From an uncultured SAR86 cluster bacterium (GTDB lineage Bacteria; Pseudomonadota; Gammaproteobacteria; Magnimaribacterales; AG-339-G14), in assembly GCA_902632605.1 (NCBI GenBank), contig CACPDB010000001.1:182693-246692 (forward strand): 64,000 nucleotides of DNA. The letters are read 5' to 3'. Shown here one piece after another: positions 40,141-50,321 of this stretch. The translations under genes and the position numbers were made by a program. Below the pieces are notes generated by a model. That model did no database searches, was not told where the DNA came from, and saw only the letters and a list, made by a program, of their open reading frames with translations. How positions within the stretch are numbered: the stretch's first letter is position 1; every line of letters begins with the position of its first letter.

Positions 40141-41903
40141 TAAAAACGTTCCTCACCAGATTGGATTCTTTGATACAAAGAATTATCAATTTCTACATAA
40201 TTTCCTTTTTGATAAAAATACAATTTATCTTCAATTGCAGATGGATCGAAACCCTGTTTTTTTAGGTCTTCTTTTTGATGTTTAAAAGTCCCGGTAGTTT
40301 TCATTTCCTCTGCAATTCTGATAAAACAAGGCCTCTGAAACGCATTTAGATTTTTTTCAACGTGTTCGGAAAAAACTCCAAAATCAAATTCATCTGAGAC
40401 ATTCATCAATGCCATTCCAGCTCTGCCGTCTGCAGATTCTACTTCTACTCCGTAAACGTTAGAATCCAAAACTTCAGGATATTTATTTATTATCGCCGCT
40501 ACCTCCATGGTAGAAACGTTTTCACTTTTCCAACGATAAGTATCACCTACTCTGTCAGCAAAAGAGAGCCAATTGTTTTCATGTCGAGTCAGTAAGTCAC
40601 CTGAGTTGAACCAAGTATCCCCATCTTTCATTACATCGGCCATGATCTTTTTATTTGATGCTTGCTTATCTAAGTATCCTTCAAAAGTTGCAAGTTTGGA
40701 TAATTCAGAAATGAATAATCCGGTTTCTCCAATATCTACAGATTCACAGTAGCCTTCAGAATTTCTGATGGGCTCACCAGTTTCTAAATCACACTTTACG
40801 ACTAGTGAACCTCTCATATATCTACCTACCATGCCAGGTCGACCGTGAGTATTAACTAATGCGCCAACACCCTCAGTTGCTCCATATAACTCTCTAATTT
40901 TTGGTATTTTGAAACGTGTTTGAAATTTCTCCCATATATCTGGTCTTAGGCCATTTCCCGAAATTACTCGAAGTTGATGATTTTGATCGTCGTCGTTAGG
41001 AGCAACGTTCATTAAATACCGACATAGTTCTCCAACGTAACCAAACATAGTAGCTTTGTGTTTTCTCACGTCGGGCCAAAATTCAGATGCAGAAAATTTT
41101 TCTTTAATAACGGTTGTGGAACCGGCTCTTAGACAACCAGCCCAAGACCATAATAATCCTGTAGCATGATAAAGCGGCAAAGTAAGATAAAGTACATCTT
41201 TTTGCTTCGCTCTAAAGCCAAAAAATTGACCTGCATAACTGGTTTTTACAGCTCGGCCATTTGTAATCAAAGCTGCCTTTGGTAAGCCTGTAGTTCCCGA
41301 AGTATAGATATACATACCAACATCTTTAATTTTTAAAGGGTGCGGAACCACTTCTCCTGCGCTTTGAGCAGCAGTATTTATATTTGTATATCCATCTGGG
41401 ACTGCCATGGAGTCTTCCACTAAAAAAAGTTTGAGCGACTGTAATTCAGCTTCTGGCATAGATGATTCGAATTTTTCAAGATGAGAGGCACCTAGTACTG
41501 TTGCCTTTGCATCAACAATTGTGACAACGTGTTTCAAACCTTCGCCAGTAACGGTTGTATTAATTAAAGCTGCTATAGCACCTATTCGATGTGCGGCAAG
41601 AAGAAGCATTAAAAAATCTGCTGAATTGTCCATCAACAATGCAAAACAGTCTCCTTTTTTAATACCTTGAGATTGCAAATAAGCCCCATACTGAGAAACT
41701 TTTTTGTCAGCCTCTTGCCAAGTTGTAGATTGATCTTTAAAGACAAAAGCAATTTCGTTGGGATATTTTTTTACATTCTTTTCAAAAAAATTGAGAATGG
41801 ATAGTTGATTTTCAGGTTTCCAGGTAAAGAGAAGACGCGGTAATCCTTGCGCCATAAAATAAATATCGTCTAGTACCCCATTAATTGCCCATTTTAAACT
41901 CAT
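40140..41903 (-). CDS. Long-chain acyl-CoA synthetase (FATP-like AMP-binding enzyme)
   Basis: YIYTSGTTGLPKAALITN, ELYGATEGVGALVN, DRVGDTYRWKSENVSTMEV. Confidence 0.92.
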   Translation of the reverse strand: MSLKWAINGVLDDIYFMAQGLPRLLFTWKPENQLSILNFFEKNVKKYPNEIAFVFKDQSTTWQEADKKVSQYGAYLQSQGIKKGDCFALLMDNSADFLMLLLAAHRIGAIAALINTTVTGEGLKHVVTIVDAKATVLGASHLEKFESSMPEAELQSLKLFLVEDSMAVPDGYTNINTAAQSAGEVVPHPLKIKDVGMYIYTSGTTGLPKAALITNGRAVKTSYAGQFFGFRAKQKDVLYLTLPLYHATGLLWSWAGCLRAGSTTVIKEKFSASEFWPDVRKHKATMFGYVGELCRYLMNVAPNDDDQNHQLRVISGNGLRPDIWEKFQTRFKIPKIRELYGATEGVGALVNTHGRPGMVGRYMRGSLVVKCDLETGEPIRNSEGYCESVDIGETGLFISELSKLATFEGYLDKQASNKKIMADVMKDGDTWFNSGDLLTRHENNWLSFADRVGDTYRWKSENVSTMEVAAIINKYPEVLDSNVYGVEVESADGRAGMALMNVSDEFDFGVFSEHVEKNLNAFQRPCFIRIAEEMKTTGTFKHQKEDLKKQGFDPSAIEDKLYFYQKGNYVEIDNSLYQRIQSGEERF

Positions 41904-42008
41904 TGCAGTTCTCCCAAAAAAAAGAAGTTTATTTTGTCAGTTTCTGCCTTTAATTTCTATCTCCAGTTGGGAGATAACCTAGTGAAATTTAAGTAAAGAA
42001 ATGGAAAA

Positions 42009-42728
42009 TCACTTAAGTTTGTCCCTCAGATAAAAGGGAGAGTAAATTATGTAGAACATTGCAACGCCAAGTATTATAAAGAAGATGTAATGAAAAGGCG
42101 GATCCGGCATCAAATCAACAATTGATTGTCCAGCAGGACGTTGCATCATAAACCAATAATTTGCAGGTTCTCCTTCGGCAAAGAAATTAATGATAACGTT
42201 TATTAAGTAAACCAAAAATAAGACCGGGAAGGTGACTTTCAAAACATCTGTAATTGATTTTAGAGTAGGGCGATTATTCAGTCCTATGGAAATGAACCCA
42301 ATACCTAACCACATCAAGCCGTGACTAATGAAAAAAAGTAAAAAATGTAGATGCGGAAAGTCAAATTTCACATCCGGCTGGGTATTTGCCATCAGACCGC
42401 CGCCAATTCCCCAGAAAAAAGCAATTTCAAAAAATATTCTTTTCCGTGTCAACATATAAATCGCCGCAGAGAAACTTGCTAAATGACAAAAATGCATTGG
42501 CAGCATTTTTAAAAATGGAAAATCTTCTGGCCAAACGCTTGAATAAATAAATGGTTTTAAGAGTTCATTGGTTATCAATAAAACTGCCAAACCTTGTCCA
42601 AATCTTGTTTTGATAGTTTCGGATTGATTTCTTAAAAAATAGGGAATTAAGATAGACAGGGATAAAATAAAGATCAAAACCGAAAGATGATCAGTACCAA
42701 ATATTTGAAAGGGTTCAATCTCAAACAT
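42009..42728 (-). CDS. YwaF/TIGR02206-like integral membrane protein
   Basis: 239 aa multi-TM; FGTDHLSVLIFI, LPMHFCHLASFSAAIYMLT, GIGGGLMANTQPD. Confidence 0.75.
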   Translation of the reverse strand: MFEIEPFQIFGTDHLSVLIFILSLSILIPYFLRNQSETIKTRFGQGLAVLLITNELLKPFIYSSVWPEDFPFLKMLPMHFCHLASFSAAIYMLTRKRIFFEIAFFWGIGGGLMANTQPDVKFDFPHLHFLLFFISHGLMWLGIGFISIGLNNRPTLKSITDVLKVTFPVLFLVYLINVIINFFAEGEPANYWFMMQRPAGQSIVDLMPDPPFHYIFFIILGVAMFYIIYSPFYLRDKLK

Positions 42729-42758
42729 AAAAAAGTTTTTTTAAAAAAAATAGTTCTG

Positions 42759-43094
42759 ATGATTATTCTATGCCAGTTCTTTGCTTGTTCAAACGACTAT
42801 CAGATTAAGAAAACCTCTTGGGATTCTTCTCTGGATTATTTTTCAGAGAATCTGGAAAACTACGAGGTAACTTATTTTGTTGATGTTGGGACAAAAGAAG
42901 CTTATTTAGGAGGAATTCTAGAAATTTATAAACTGCCAAAGATGGATTATCTGGATCGCATCAAAGTTACCGAAATAGAGTTTTTTAATAGAGTAGATGG
43001 CTTGCAAATGTGTAGAATCTGGGGCGAAAGTTCCAAATCAGGAACTCTGAATCATCTCTTAGCAAGAAACTGCAAAGATCTTACTGATCTTTAA
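42759..43094 (+). CDS. Small putative lipoprotein
   Basis: Signal-like MIILCQFFACSNDYQ. Start moved from 42687 because the longer ORF overlaps the divergent gene. Confidence 0.5.
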   Translation: MIILCQFFACSNDYQIKKTSWDSSLDYFSENLENYEVTYFVDVGTKEAYLGGILEIYKLPKMDYLDRIKVTEIEFFNRVDGLQMCRIWGESSKSGTLNHLLARNCKDLTDL

Positions 43095-43866
43095 AATCTT
43101 CGTAAAATTCTTCAAAGCGATCTTGAAGTCTTTGCATACCGGTAATCCATCGATCGTAATCGGTGGTTTTTCTTTTGATATATTCAAGCACTTCTTCATG
43201 AGGGGTAACAAGAAAACGTTCTTTTTGAATCGCATCGATGACATCTTTGGCGCATTCATCGGCTTCAATCATGCCATCAACACCAGCAACTCCGGGACCT
43301 TGTGCAGTCATTGCAGTTTTCACCGCTTGCGGACATAGACAGGAAACTCCAATACCTTTTTTACCATAGGTTATTTTTATCCATTCTGCGAGACTGACTG
43401 CTGCAGCTTTCGTGACTGAATAGGGCGCAGCACCAATTTGCGTTAGTAAACCAGCTGCGGACGCAGTATTGACCAAATACCCAGAGCCTTGGTCTAACAT
43501 TTGAGGAATTAAATGTTTTGCCGCATGAGCGTGTGCCATAAAATTCACATCCCAAATGGTCTGCCAAGCTTCAGTTGAGACATCCAATAAACCAACTTCT
43601 CCTCCAATGCCAGCATTGGAACAAAAAATATCAATGCCACCCATTTTTTCATTTGCAAAACTTATTAAGTCTTTGACTTCATCTTCCTTGCCAACATTTA
43701 CTACAAAACCAGCAAATCCCAATTCCTCTGCAACTTTTAAAACTTCTTCATTCAAATCAGCAAGAACGACATCTTTGGCTTTTTCATTTTTAAATTCAGT
43801 GGCTAATGCCTTTCCTATGCCGCTGGCAGCACCGGTAACCACAACTCTTTTATCAACAATATCCAA
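43081..43866 (-). CDS. SDR family oxidoreductase
   Basis: VTGAASGIGKAL, NAGIGGEVG, YSVTKAAAVSLAEW. Confidence 0.92.
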   Translation of the reverse strand: MDIVDKRVVVTGAASGIGKALATEFKNEKAKDVVLADLNEEVLKVAEELGFAGFVVNVGKEDEVKDLISFANEKMGGIDIFCSNAGIGGEVGLLDVSTEAWQTIWDVNFMAHAHAAKHLIPQMLDQGSGYLVNTASAAGLLTQIGAAPYSVTKAAAVSLAEWIKITYGKKGIGVSCLCPQAVKTAMTAQGPGVAGVDGMIEADECAKDVIDAIQKERFLVTPHEEVLEYIKRKTTDYDRWITGMQRLQDRFEEFYEDFKDQ

Positions 43867-43868
43867 GA

Positions 43869-45578
43869 TTAGCCTCCTAGTTTTTTAATAGCTTCTTCGC
43901 GCATTTGTTTTTTTGCAATTTTTCCTGAAGCAATTCGCGGTAGTTGCTCGGTTTGGAACCACATGAATTCCGGGATTTTAAATTTAGCTAACTTTTCTGC
44001 TAAGAAAGAGGATAGTTCAGTTTCATCAATATTTTGATCTTCTCTACATGAGACCACTGTTGCTAATTTTTCACCAAGTCTTTCATCAGGCACACCGAAT
44101 ACTGATGCTTCCAAGATGGCAGGGTGCTCAGTAATTGCTGCTTCAACTTCTAAGCACGCAATGTTTTCTCCGCCACGAATGACGATATCTTTTTTTCGAT
44201 CCTTAATATAAAGAAAGTCATCCTCGTCTAATAATCCAACATCACCTGAACGAAACCATCCTTCGGAATCGAGTACTTCATCTGTAGCTTCCTGATTTTT
44301 CCAATAACAACGAAAAGTACAAGCTCCTCTGATGCAAACTTCACCAATTTCTCCGGTAAGAAGTTCATTGCCGTCATCATCAACTATTTTTAAATCAATC
44401 AGTTTAGGAACAGCAAAACCGGTACTATCTGGTTTTTGCAGATATACATCACCAGTATTGTTTGCAGCTAAGGCATTCGTTTCTGTGAGCCCATAGCCAA
44501 TTCCAGGATTGGTATCTTTCATATTGGCTTTCATTTCTTTGACTTGTTCAGGCGGTCTAGCTGCTCCGCCACCAGTTAAGTCTTTGAGCGAAGAAATATC
44601 TCTGGGATTTTTCTTTTGTGCTTCAACTAATTCGTAGGACATAGTTGGCACTCCGGTGAACATGGATATTTTTTCACGCTCAATCAAATCCAATGCCACT
44701 TCTGGATCCCACTTGTACATCAAAACAGTTTTTCGAGCGACTGGTATAGAAAGCAGAAAAATGGCGTGACACCCCGTGACATGAAAAAGGGGCACACTAA
44801 CCAGTGTAGCTATTTGTTGTTGATCGGCTTCGGGTGCAGCCTCACCAAGCGCTGCCTTACCCATAGTTGTTAGGGTAATCCAATAGTAGGGTGCGAAAAT
44901 AATAGAACGATGAGTTGCGACAACTCCTTTGGGATAACCTGTGCTTCCTGAGGTATACATGATAGAGGCATCGTCCTCAGGCAAGATTTCAACAGGATTT
45001 TCAAGTTTATCGCTTGCACCTTCAATCACTTTATAAAAATCAAATTCCTGGTGATCTGGATTATTGGAACGCACAGATATTTTTGCTACATCCGAACAAC
45101 GATCTCCAAGACGATCTAAACGTTCTTCATCACCGATGAACAGTTTTGATTCACTATTGGTAATACCATATTCGAGTTCATCGCCTTGCCACCATGAATT
45201 TAGTGGAACAACAATTCCTCCGATTGAAGTAATGGCCATGTAACAAAACATCCACTCGGGATAGTTACGCATGGAAAAAGAAACTTTATCTCCTTTCCCA
45301 ATACCATAAGTCTTTTGTAAGACATTACCTAATTGATTAGCTCTTGCGAAAGTTTCTGGATAAGTGATTCGATCTTCTTCGTAAATGATGTGTTCCCAAT
45401 CACCATGCATGAGACCAATTTCATAAAATTCTCTGAGATTATTAGGGGCCTCAGCAAAAACATGATATTCGTTGCCTCTGATTGTATCTTTTTTTAACGA
45501 CAACATGCCTTCAGCTGTTACTTGCTCTAAAACAGCTAAACGATTAGCTGGATCAATAAAATCCATTGCATTTGCCAT
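43869..45578 (-). CDS. Class I adenylate-forming acyl-CoA synthetase
   Basis: MYTSGSTGYPKGVVATHRS, GYGLTETNALA, GWFRSGDVGLLDEDDFLYIKDRKKDIVIRGGENIACLEVE. Confidence 0.93.
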   Translation of the reverse strand: MANAMDFIDPANRLAVLEQVTAEGMLSLKKDTIRGNEYHVFAEAPNNLREFYEIGLMHGDWEHIIYEEDRITYPETFARANQLGNVLQKTYGIGKGDKVSFSMRNYPEWMFCYMAITSIGGIVVPLNSWWQGDELEYGITNSESKLFIGDEERLDRLGDRCSDVAKISVRSNNPDHQEFDFYKVIEGASDKLENPVEILPEDDASIMYTSGSTGYPKGVVATHRSIIFAPYYWITLTTMGKAALGEAAPEADQQQIATLVSVPLFHVTGCHAIFLLSIPVARKTVLMYKWDPEVALDLIEREKISMFTGVPTMSYELVEAQKKNPRDISSLKDLTGGGAARPPEQVKEMKANMKDTNPGIGYGLTETNALAANNTGDVYLQKPDSTGFAVPKLIDLKIVDDDGNELLTGEIGEVCIRGACTFRCYWKNQEATDEVLDSEGWFRSGDVGLLDEDDFLYIKDRKKDIVIRGGENIACLEVEAAITEHPAILEASVFGVPDERLGEKLATVVSCREDQNIDETELSSFLAEKLAKFKIPEFMWFQTEQLPRIASGKIAKKQMREEAIKKLGG

Positions 45579-45580
45579 GA

Positions 45581-46405
45581 TTATTTTCCTGTGAAGTTTG
45601 CAGGACGCTTTTCAATGAAATGCTTTACACCTTCCTTGAAATCTTCTGAACCAAAACTTTTTACCATTTCTTCCATAGATGATTCAAGATTGGTTTTAAT
45701 ATCTTCACCTAAAGCTGCATATATTTGACGTTTCATGATTTGTACTGATCTTGGAGAGACGTTCTGAGCAATATCTTCTGCATAAGTCATAACATCTTCC
45801 ATAAAACTTTCTGCAGGAAAGCAGCGATTAACTAAACCTATACGTTCTGCTTCTTTGGCATCAAATTTTCTAGCAGTCATCATGATATCCATAGTGTGGG
45901 CAACTCCAATGATTCTTGGCAGTATCCAACCTACACCCCATTCAGCAATGAGTCCTCTTTTGGAAAAAGCTGTTGAGAATACGGCATCCTCAGAAGCAAC
46001 ACGCATGTCGCAATACAAAGACATGATTAAACCAACTCCTGCAGCAGGACCATTGATTGCTGCTATTATTGGCTTTGGTACCGAAGGAAAGTAACTATAA
46101 GTACCTTCCCATTCTGATAAACCATTAGTTTCATAGTTACGGTCTTCAGGTTGGTCTGGATTTTCTTCTCGATTGTTGGCTGAAATATCAGAAAGATTAT
46201 CCATATCAGCACCAGCACTAAAGCCTCGACCCGAGCCAGTAAGTACGATCACTTTTACATCATCATCTTTACAAGCATCGTCAATTTTTTCTTTCAGTCT
46301 GGCAGTCAACTCTCCAGTGATTGCGTTAAGTCTATCCGGACGATTAAGTGAAATTAAAGCCACTCCCGAATCTTTCTTGTCATATAAAACTACTTCGTTA
46401 CTCAT
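45581..46405 (-). CDS. Enoyl-CoA hydratase/isomerase family protein
   Basis: LTGSGRGFSAGADMD, NGPAAGVGLIMSLYCDMRVASEDA. Confidence 0.92.
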   Translation of the reverse strand: MSNEVVLYDKKDSGVALISLNRPDRLNAITGELTARLKEKIDDACKDDDVKVIVLTGSGRGFSAGADMDNLSDISANNREENPDQPEDRNYETNGLSEWEGTYSYFPSVPKPIIAAINGPAAGVGLIMSLYCDMRVASEDAVFSTAFSKRGLIAEWGVGWILPRIIGVAHTMDIMMTARKFDAKEAERIGLVNRCFPAESFMEDVMTYAEDIAQNVSPRSVQIMKRQIYAALGEDIKTNLESSMEEMVKSFGSEDFKEGVKHFIEKRPANFTGK

Positions 46406-47163
46406 TAGACTACTGTGCCTCCATCTATTACTAAAGTGTGTCCATTTACAAAACTTCCTGCTTGGGATGCCAAAAATACTGCTGCGCCACCGATTTCATC
46501 TGGTTCACCTATTCTCTTCATAGGACAAGTTGCAGTAGATTGTTTCAAAATTTCTGGGTTTTCCCAAAGTGCCTTTGCAAAATCCGTTCTAAAGAGTCCA
46601 GGAGCTATCGCATTGGTTCTGATATTGTACTGACCAAATTCCAAAGCATAATTTTTTACAAGCATGATATCTGCTGCCTTGGAAATATTGTAAGCACCTA
46701 TTACAGGGCTTGCGTTTAAACCTCCAATAGAAGAAACAATAATGATACTTCCATCTTTGCGTTCCATCATTTCAGGAATAACCATCTGGCATAGATTATG
46801 ATTACTTTTAATGTTGTTATTCATGATTTTTTCAAAAGCATCATCAGGAATGTCTTTGATAGAACCAAAGAAAGGATTACTTGCTGCATTGCAAACCAAG
46901 ATATCTATTTGTCCCAATTGTGATCTAGTTTCTTCAACCAGCATCTCCAAAGCCGTTTTATCGGAGATATTGCATGGAATGACAATTGCTTTTCCAGGGA
47001 AACCCTTAGAATTAATTTCTTCTGCCGTAGCTTCACAGACATCTGCCTTTCGACTTGAGATGACCACATTGGCACCTTGTTGAGCCATCGCAGCAGCAAT
47101 GGACTTTCCAATTCCTTTTGATGAGCCAGTGATAATGGCGTTTTTTCCAGTTAAATCAAACAT
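46405..47163 (-). CDS. SDR family oxidoreductase
   Basis: ITGSSKGIGKSIA, CNAASNPFFG, YNISKAADIMLVKNYALE. Confidence 0.92.
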   Translation of the reverse strand: MFDLTGKNAIITGSSKGIGKSIAAAMAQQGANVVISSRKADVCEATAEEINSKGFPGKAIVIPCNISDKTALEMLVEETRSQLGQIDILVCNAASNPFFGSIKDIPDDAFEKIMNNNIKSNHNLCQMVIPEMMERKDGSIIIVSSIGGLNASPVIGAYNISKAADIMLVKNYALEFGQYNIRTNAIAPGLFRTDFAKALWENPEILKQSTATCPMKRIGEPDEIGGAAVFLASQAGSFVNGHTLVIDGGTVV

Positions 47164-47181
47164 AGTGTTTTCTCCTTGAAT

Positions 47182-47973
47182 TTATTTACCTTTCCAATTT
47201 GGCAATCTTTTTTCAGCAAATGCGACAGGTCCTTCAATAAAGTCTTCACTACCGAATAATTCTTTAACCGCGGAGTAATGCGCTTTCATTGATTTCTCTA
47301 AGTCCGGCTCATTGAAATTTTCATAGGCAACTTGTTTGGTTGCTCTAATGGACATTGGGGAACATTCTTCAATTTGTTTCGCCCAAGCTTTGGCAGCTGA
47401 GATGAGATTTTCTGGTTCGACCACTTCGTTAACAAAGCCAAGTCGCATGCCTTCTTCAGCAGAGACGTGTCTACCAGTTAACATCATACCAAGCGCATTT
47501 TTCATTCCAATTTGCCTAGGGAGTCTTTGCATACCGCCAGCAAGAGCAGCAAGACCAACTTTAGGTTCTGGTAAAGCAAATTTTGCATTGGTGGAAGCCA
47601 CAATCAAATCACAGGCAAGTGCAATTTCAAACCCTCCACCCATGGAAACACCATTTACTGCAGCAATCAGAGGCTTGGTTAAATTAAATCTTGAAGTTAA
47701 TCCAGCGAAACCTGAAGAGGCCATATTGATATCCATTTTTCCGCCAGCTTCAGCTTGGAACTTAAGATCGTTTCCTGCCGAAAAAGCACGATCACCCTCT
47801 CCGGTGACAATACCAACCCAGAGATTTTCGTCTTTATCAAATTCATTCCAAACTTCATCAAATTCTGCGTGCGCAGGTGGATGCAAAGCATTCATTCTGT
47901 CTGGTCTATTTATGGTGACGGTTAAGATGTGACCGTCGATCTCGGTTTTTAAAAATTCGTAATCGGTTTTCAT
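47182..47973 (-). CDS. Enoyl-CoA hydratase/isomerase family protein
   Basis: TGEGDRAFSAGNDLK, NGVSMGGGFEIALACDLIVAS. Confidence 0.92.
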   Translation of the reverse strand: MKTDYEFLKTEIDGHILTVTINRPDRMNALHPPAHAEFDEVWNEFDKDENLWVGIVTGEGDRAFSAGNDLKFQAEAGGKMDINMASSGFAGLTSRFNLTKPLIAAVNGVSMGGGFEIALACDLIVASTNAKFALPEPKVGLAALAGGMQRLPRQIGMKNALGMMLTGRHVSAEEGMRLGFVNEVVEPENLISAAKAWAKQIEECSPMSIRATKQVAYENFNEPDLEKSMKAHYSAVKELFGSEDFIEGPVAFAEKRLPNWKGK

Positions 47974-48097
47974 ATTTTCTCCCTAAAAAGTGGACCTTAA
48001 TCTTAATAAAGGTTAACGCTTGAGTCCATAGGAGATGGGTTACTTTATTTTTTCTTCAAAACTGCAATAATGCTAGTCACTTTTTTGAGGAGAGTTT

Positions 48098-48865
48098 ATG
48101 AATATACAAGATAAAGTTGCCGTAATTACCGGTGGAGCCTCCGGACTGGGGTTGGCTACTGCCAAGGCATTAAAAGAAAAGGGCGCAAAATTAATGTTGT
48201 TGGATTTAAATGAAGATAATGCCAAAGCAGCGGTTGCAGAATTGGGCGATGATGCAGATTACTGCATCACCAATGTCATTGAGGAAGATAATGTCAAAGC
48301 CGCAATGGATAAAACTGTAGAAAAATTTGGTGCCATTCACATTCTGGTCAATTGTGCTGGAATAGGAAGTGCTTCCAAAACGGTTGGTAAAGACGGTCCT
48401 CATCCATTGGATTATTTTAAGTTGGTGATCGACATCAATCTTAACGGAACTTTTAATTGCTTGAGACTTGCTGCTGAAGTCATGGGAAAAAACGAACCAG
48501 AACAAGATAACGAATGTGGGGTTATTATCAATACGGCATCTGTTGCTGCTTATGACGGTCAAATTGGTCAAGCTGCATATAGCGCAAGTAAAGGTGGAGT
48601 TGTTGGTATGACCTTACCCATAGCAAGAGACTTAGCAAGAATGGGAATTAGGAACAACACCATTGCTCCAGGAATTTTCGATACACCTTTGATGGCAATG
48701 GCACCTGATGCAGTTAGAAACCCTCTTATTGAAATGACGCAATTTCCAAAACGTTTGGGTAACCCTGATGAATTTGCGATGTTGGCAACACAAATAATTG
48801 AAAATCCATTTCTTAATGGTGAGACGATTCGTCTCGACGGTGGAATCAGGATGCAACCGAAATAA
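48098..48865 (+). CDS. SDR family, 3-hydroxyacyl-CoA dehydrogenase type-2-like
   Basis: VITGGASGLGLATAKAL, NCAGIGSASKTVG, YSASKGGVVGMTLPIARDLA. Confidence 0.9.
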   Translation: MNIQDKVAVITGGASGLGLATAKALKEKGAKLMLLDLNEDNAKAAVAELGDDADYCITNVIEEDNVKAAMDKTVEKFGAIHILVNCAGIGSASKTVGKDGPHPLDYFKLVIDINLNGTFNCLRLAAEVMGKNEPEQDNECGVIINTASVAAYDGQIGQAAYSASKGGVVGMTLPIARDLARMGIRNNTIAPGIFDTPLMAMAPDAVRNPLIEMTQFPKRLGNPDEFAMLATQIIENPFLNGETIRLDGGIRMQPK

Positions 48866-48867
48866 AT

Positions 48868-49752
48868 ATGAAACTAGTAACTTATTCCAATAGCGATATG
48901 CCGGCAATTGGGGCATTGCTCGATGACAGCATTTGTCCTTTTACAAACGATTCTTCTTTACCAAACGAAATGAAAGCATTTCTTGAGGGCGGAGAAGTGA
49001 ACATGAATAAGGCGACAGACTTGCTTGAAAAGGCAGAAAATTTAATACCAGTGGATTCGGTTACTTTATTGTCGCCAATTTTAAATCCCCAAAAAATACT
49101 AGCTATCGGTTTAAATTATGCTGACCACGTAAAAGAATCTGGGATGGAAACTCCTAAGATTCCAATGGTCTTTAATAAGCAATCTTCTTCGGTAACAGGT
49201 CACAATGGTGTTATCCATTTGCCAAGGGCTTCAGAAGCTTTGGACTATGAAGCCGAAATGGCATTTGTGATTGGCAAGCAATGTCGACATGTTTCCAAAG
49301 ATGAAGCAGCATCTGTGATTGCAGGTATCACCATATGCAACGATGTCAGTGTTAGAGATTGGCAATTGGCTGTCCCAACTTTCACCATGGGTAAAAGCTT
49401 TGATACGCATTGTCCTTTGGGACCCTGTTTAGTAACCATGGATGAAATTGGCGATCCGCATAACTTGGATATCAAACTTTTCTTAAATGGCGAAGAAAAA
49501 CAAAATTCCAATACCAAGGAACTCGTTTTTAACTGTTACGATTTGATCGAACATTTATCAACAGCTTTTACGCTTATGCCAGGGGACGTTGTACCTACTG
49601 GAACTCCAGGTGGTGTATTGGGCGTTGAAGTCATGGCAGGAAGAGCAAGTTGGCTCCAAGAGGGCGATGAAATCAAAATTGAATTGGAAAAAGTAGGAAC
49701 TCTTAGCAATAAAGTTGTTAAAGAACCGGATTCGACCAAATTCATTGCTTAG
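48868..49752 (+). CDS. Fumarylacetoacetate hydrolase family protein
   Basis: ILAIGLNYADHVKESG, LDYEAEMAFVIGK, GKSFDTHCPLGPCLVT, GTPGGVLGVE. Confidence 0.92.
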   Translation: MKLVTYSNSDMPAIGALLDDSICPFTNDSSLPNEMKAFLEGGEVNMNKATDLLEKAENLIPVDSVTLLSPILNPQKILAIGLNYADHVKESGMETPKIPMVFNKQSSSVTGHNGVIHLPRASEALDYEAEMAFVIGKQCRHVSKDEAASVIAGITICNDVSVRDWQLAVPTFTMGKSFDTHCPLGPCLVTMDEIGDPHNLDIKLFLNGEEKQNSNTKELVFNCYDLIEHLSTAFTLMPGDVVPTGTPGGVLGVEVMAGRASWLQEGDEIKIELEKVGTLSNKVVKEPDSTKFIA

Positions 49753-49755
49753 TAT

Positions 49756-50235
49756 TTGAAACTTTTCTTTTTAAGGCACGCAAAGTCCGATTGGGGTAAT
49801 CCCGCATTGAAAGACTTTGATCGGCCACTTAATAAAAGAGGTTTGAGAGATGCTCCTCTAATGGGAAAGAAATTACACCATTATTTCCCAGATAATCTAA
49901 AAGTAATTTCCAGTCCTGCTAAAAGAACCAAAGAAACTTTGGATTTATTTTTTTCTGACTATGACCGAAATTTTTCCATTGAATTTGATGATGCCCTTTA
50001 TCACGGTTCGCCGATAAATTATCTAGAACATGTGATCAATAACGATAACGGTGAGGCAATTCTATTTGTCGGTCACAATCCTGGCATATCAGAATGTGCT
50101 TCGCAGTTTTCTCCCGAACCTATTTTTTTCCCTACTTGTGGATGTGCAGGTTTTTCAATCAATGCAGCATCTATAAAAGAAAATAATCTCCATTTAGCGG
50201 AGAAAATTTTTTATCACTATCCAAAAGAAATGTGA
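49756..50235 (+). CDS. SixA-like histidine phosphatase (TTG start)
   Basis: KLFFLRHAKSDWGNPALKDFDRPLNKRG, FVGHNPGISE. Confidence 0.85.
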   Translation: MKLFFLRHAKSDWGNPALKDFDRPLNKRGLRDAPLMGKKLHHYFPDNLKVISSPAKRTKETLDLFFSDYDRNFSIEFDDALYHGSPINYLEHVINNDNGEAILFVGHNPGISECASQFSPEPIFFPTCGCAGFSINAASIKENNLHLAEKIFYHYPKEM

Positions 50236-50321
50236 ATTCTTAAACAGCAAAGTTACCGAATTGAAAATTTAAATATAAAAAACTTATCCAAAAGAACGAA
50301 TATAGTAAAATACCCACGCTT

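Noticed and set aside
47336-47932. 198-aa ORF antisense to an enoyl-CoA hydratase gene
   Set aside because: Fully inside a clear crotonase gene on the other strand; long antisense frames are common in such genes.
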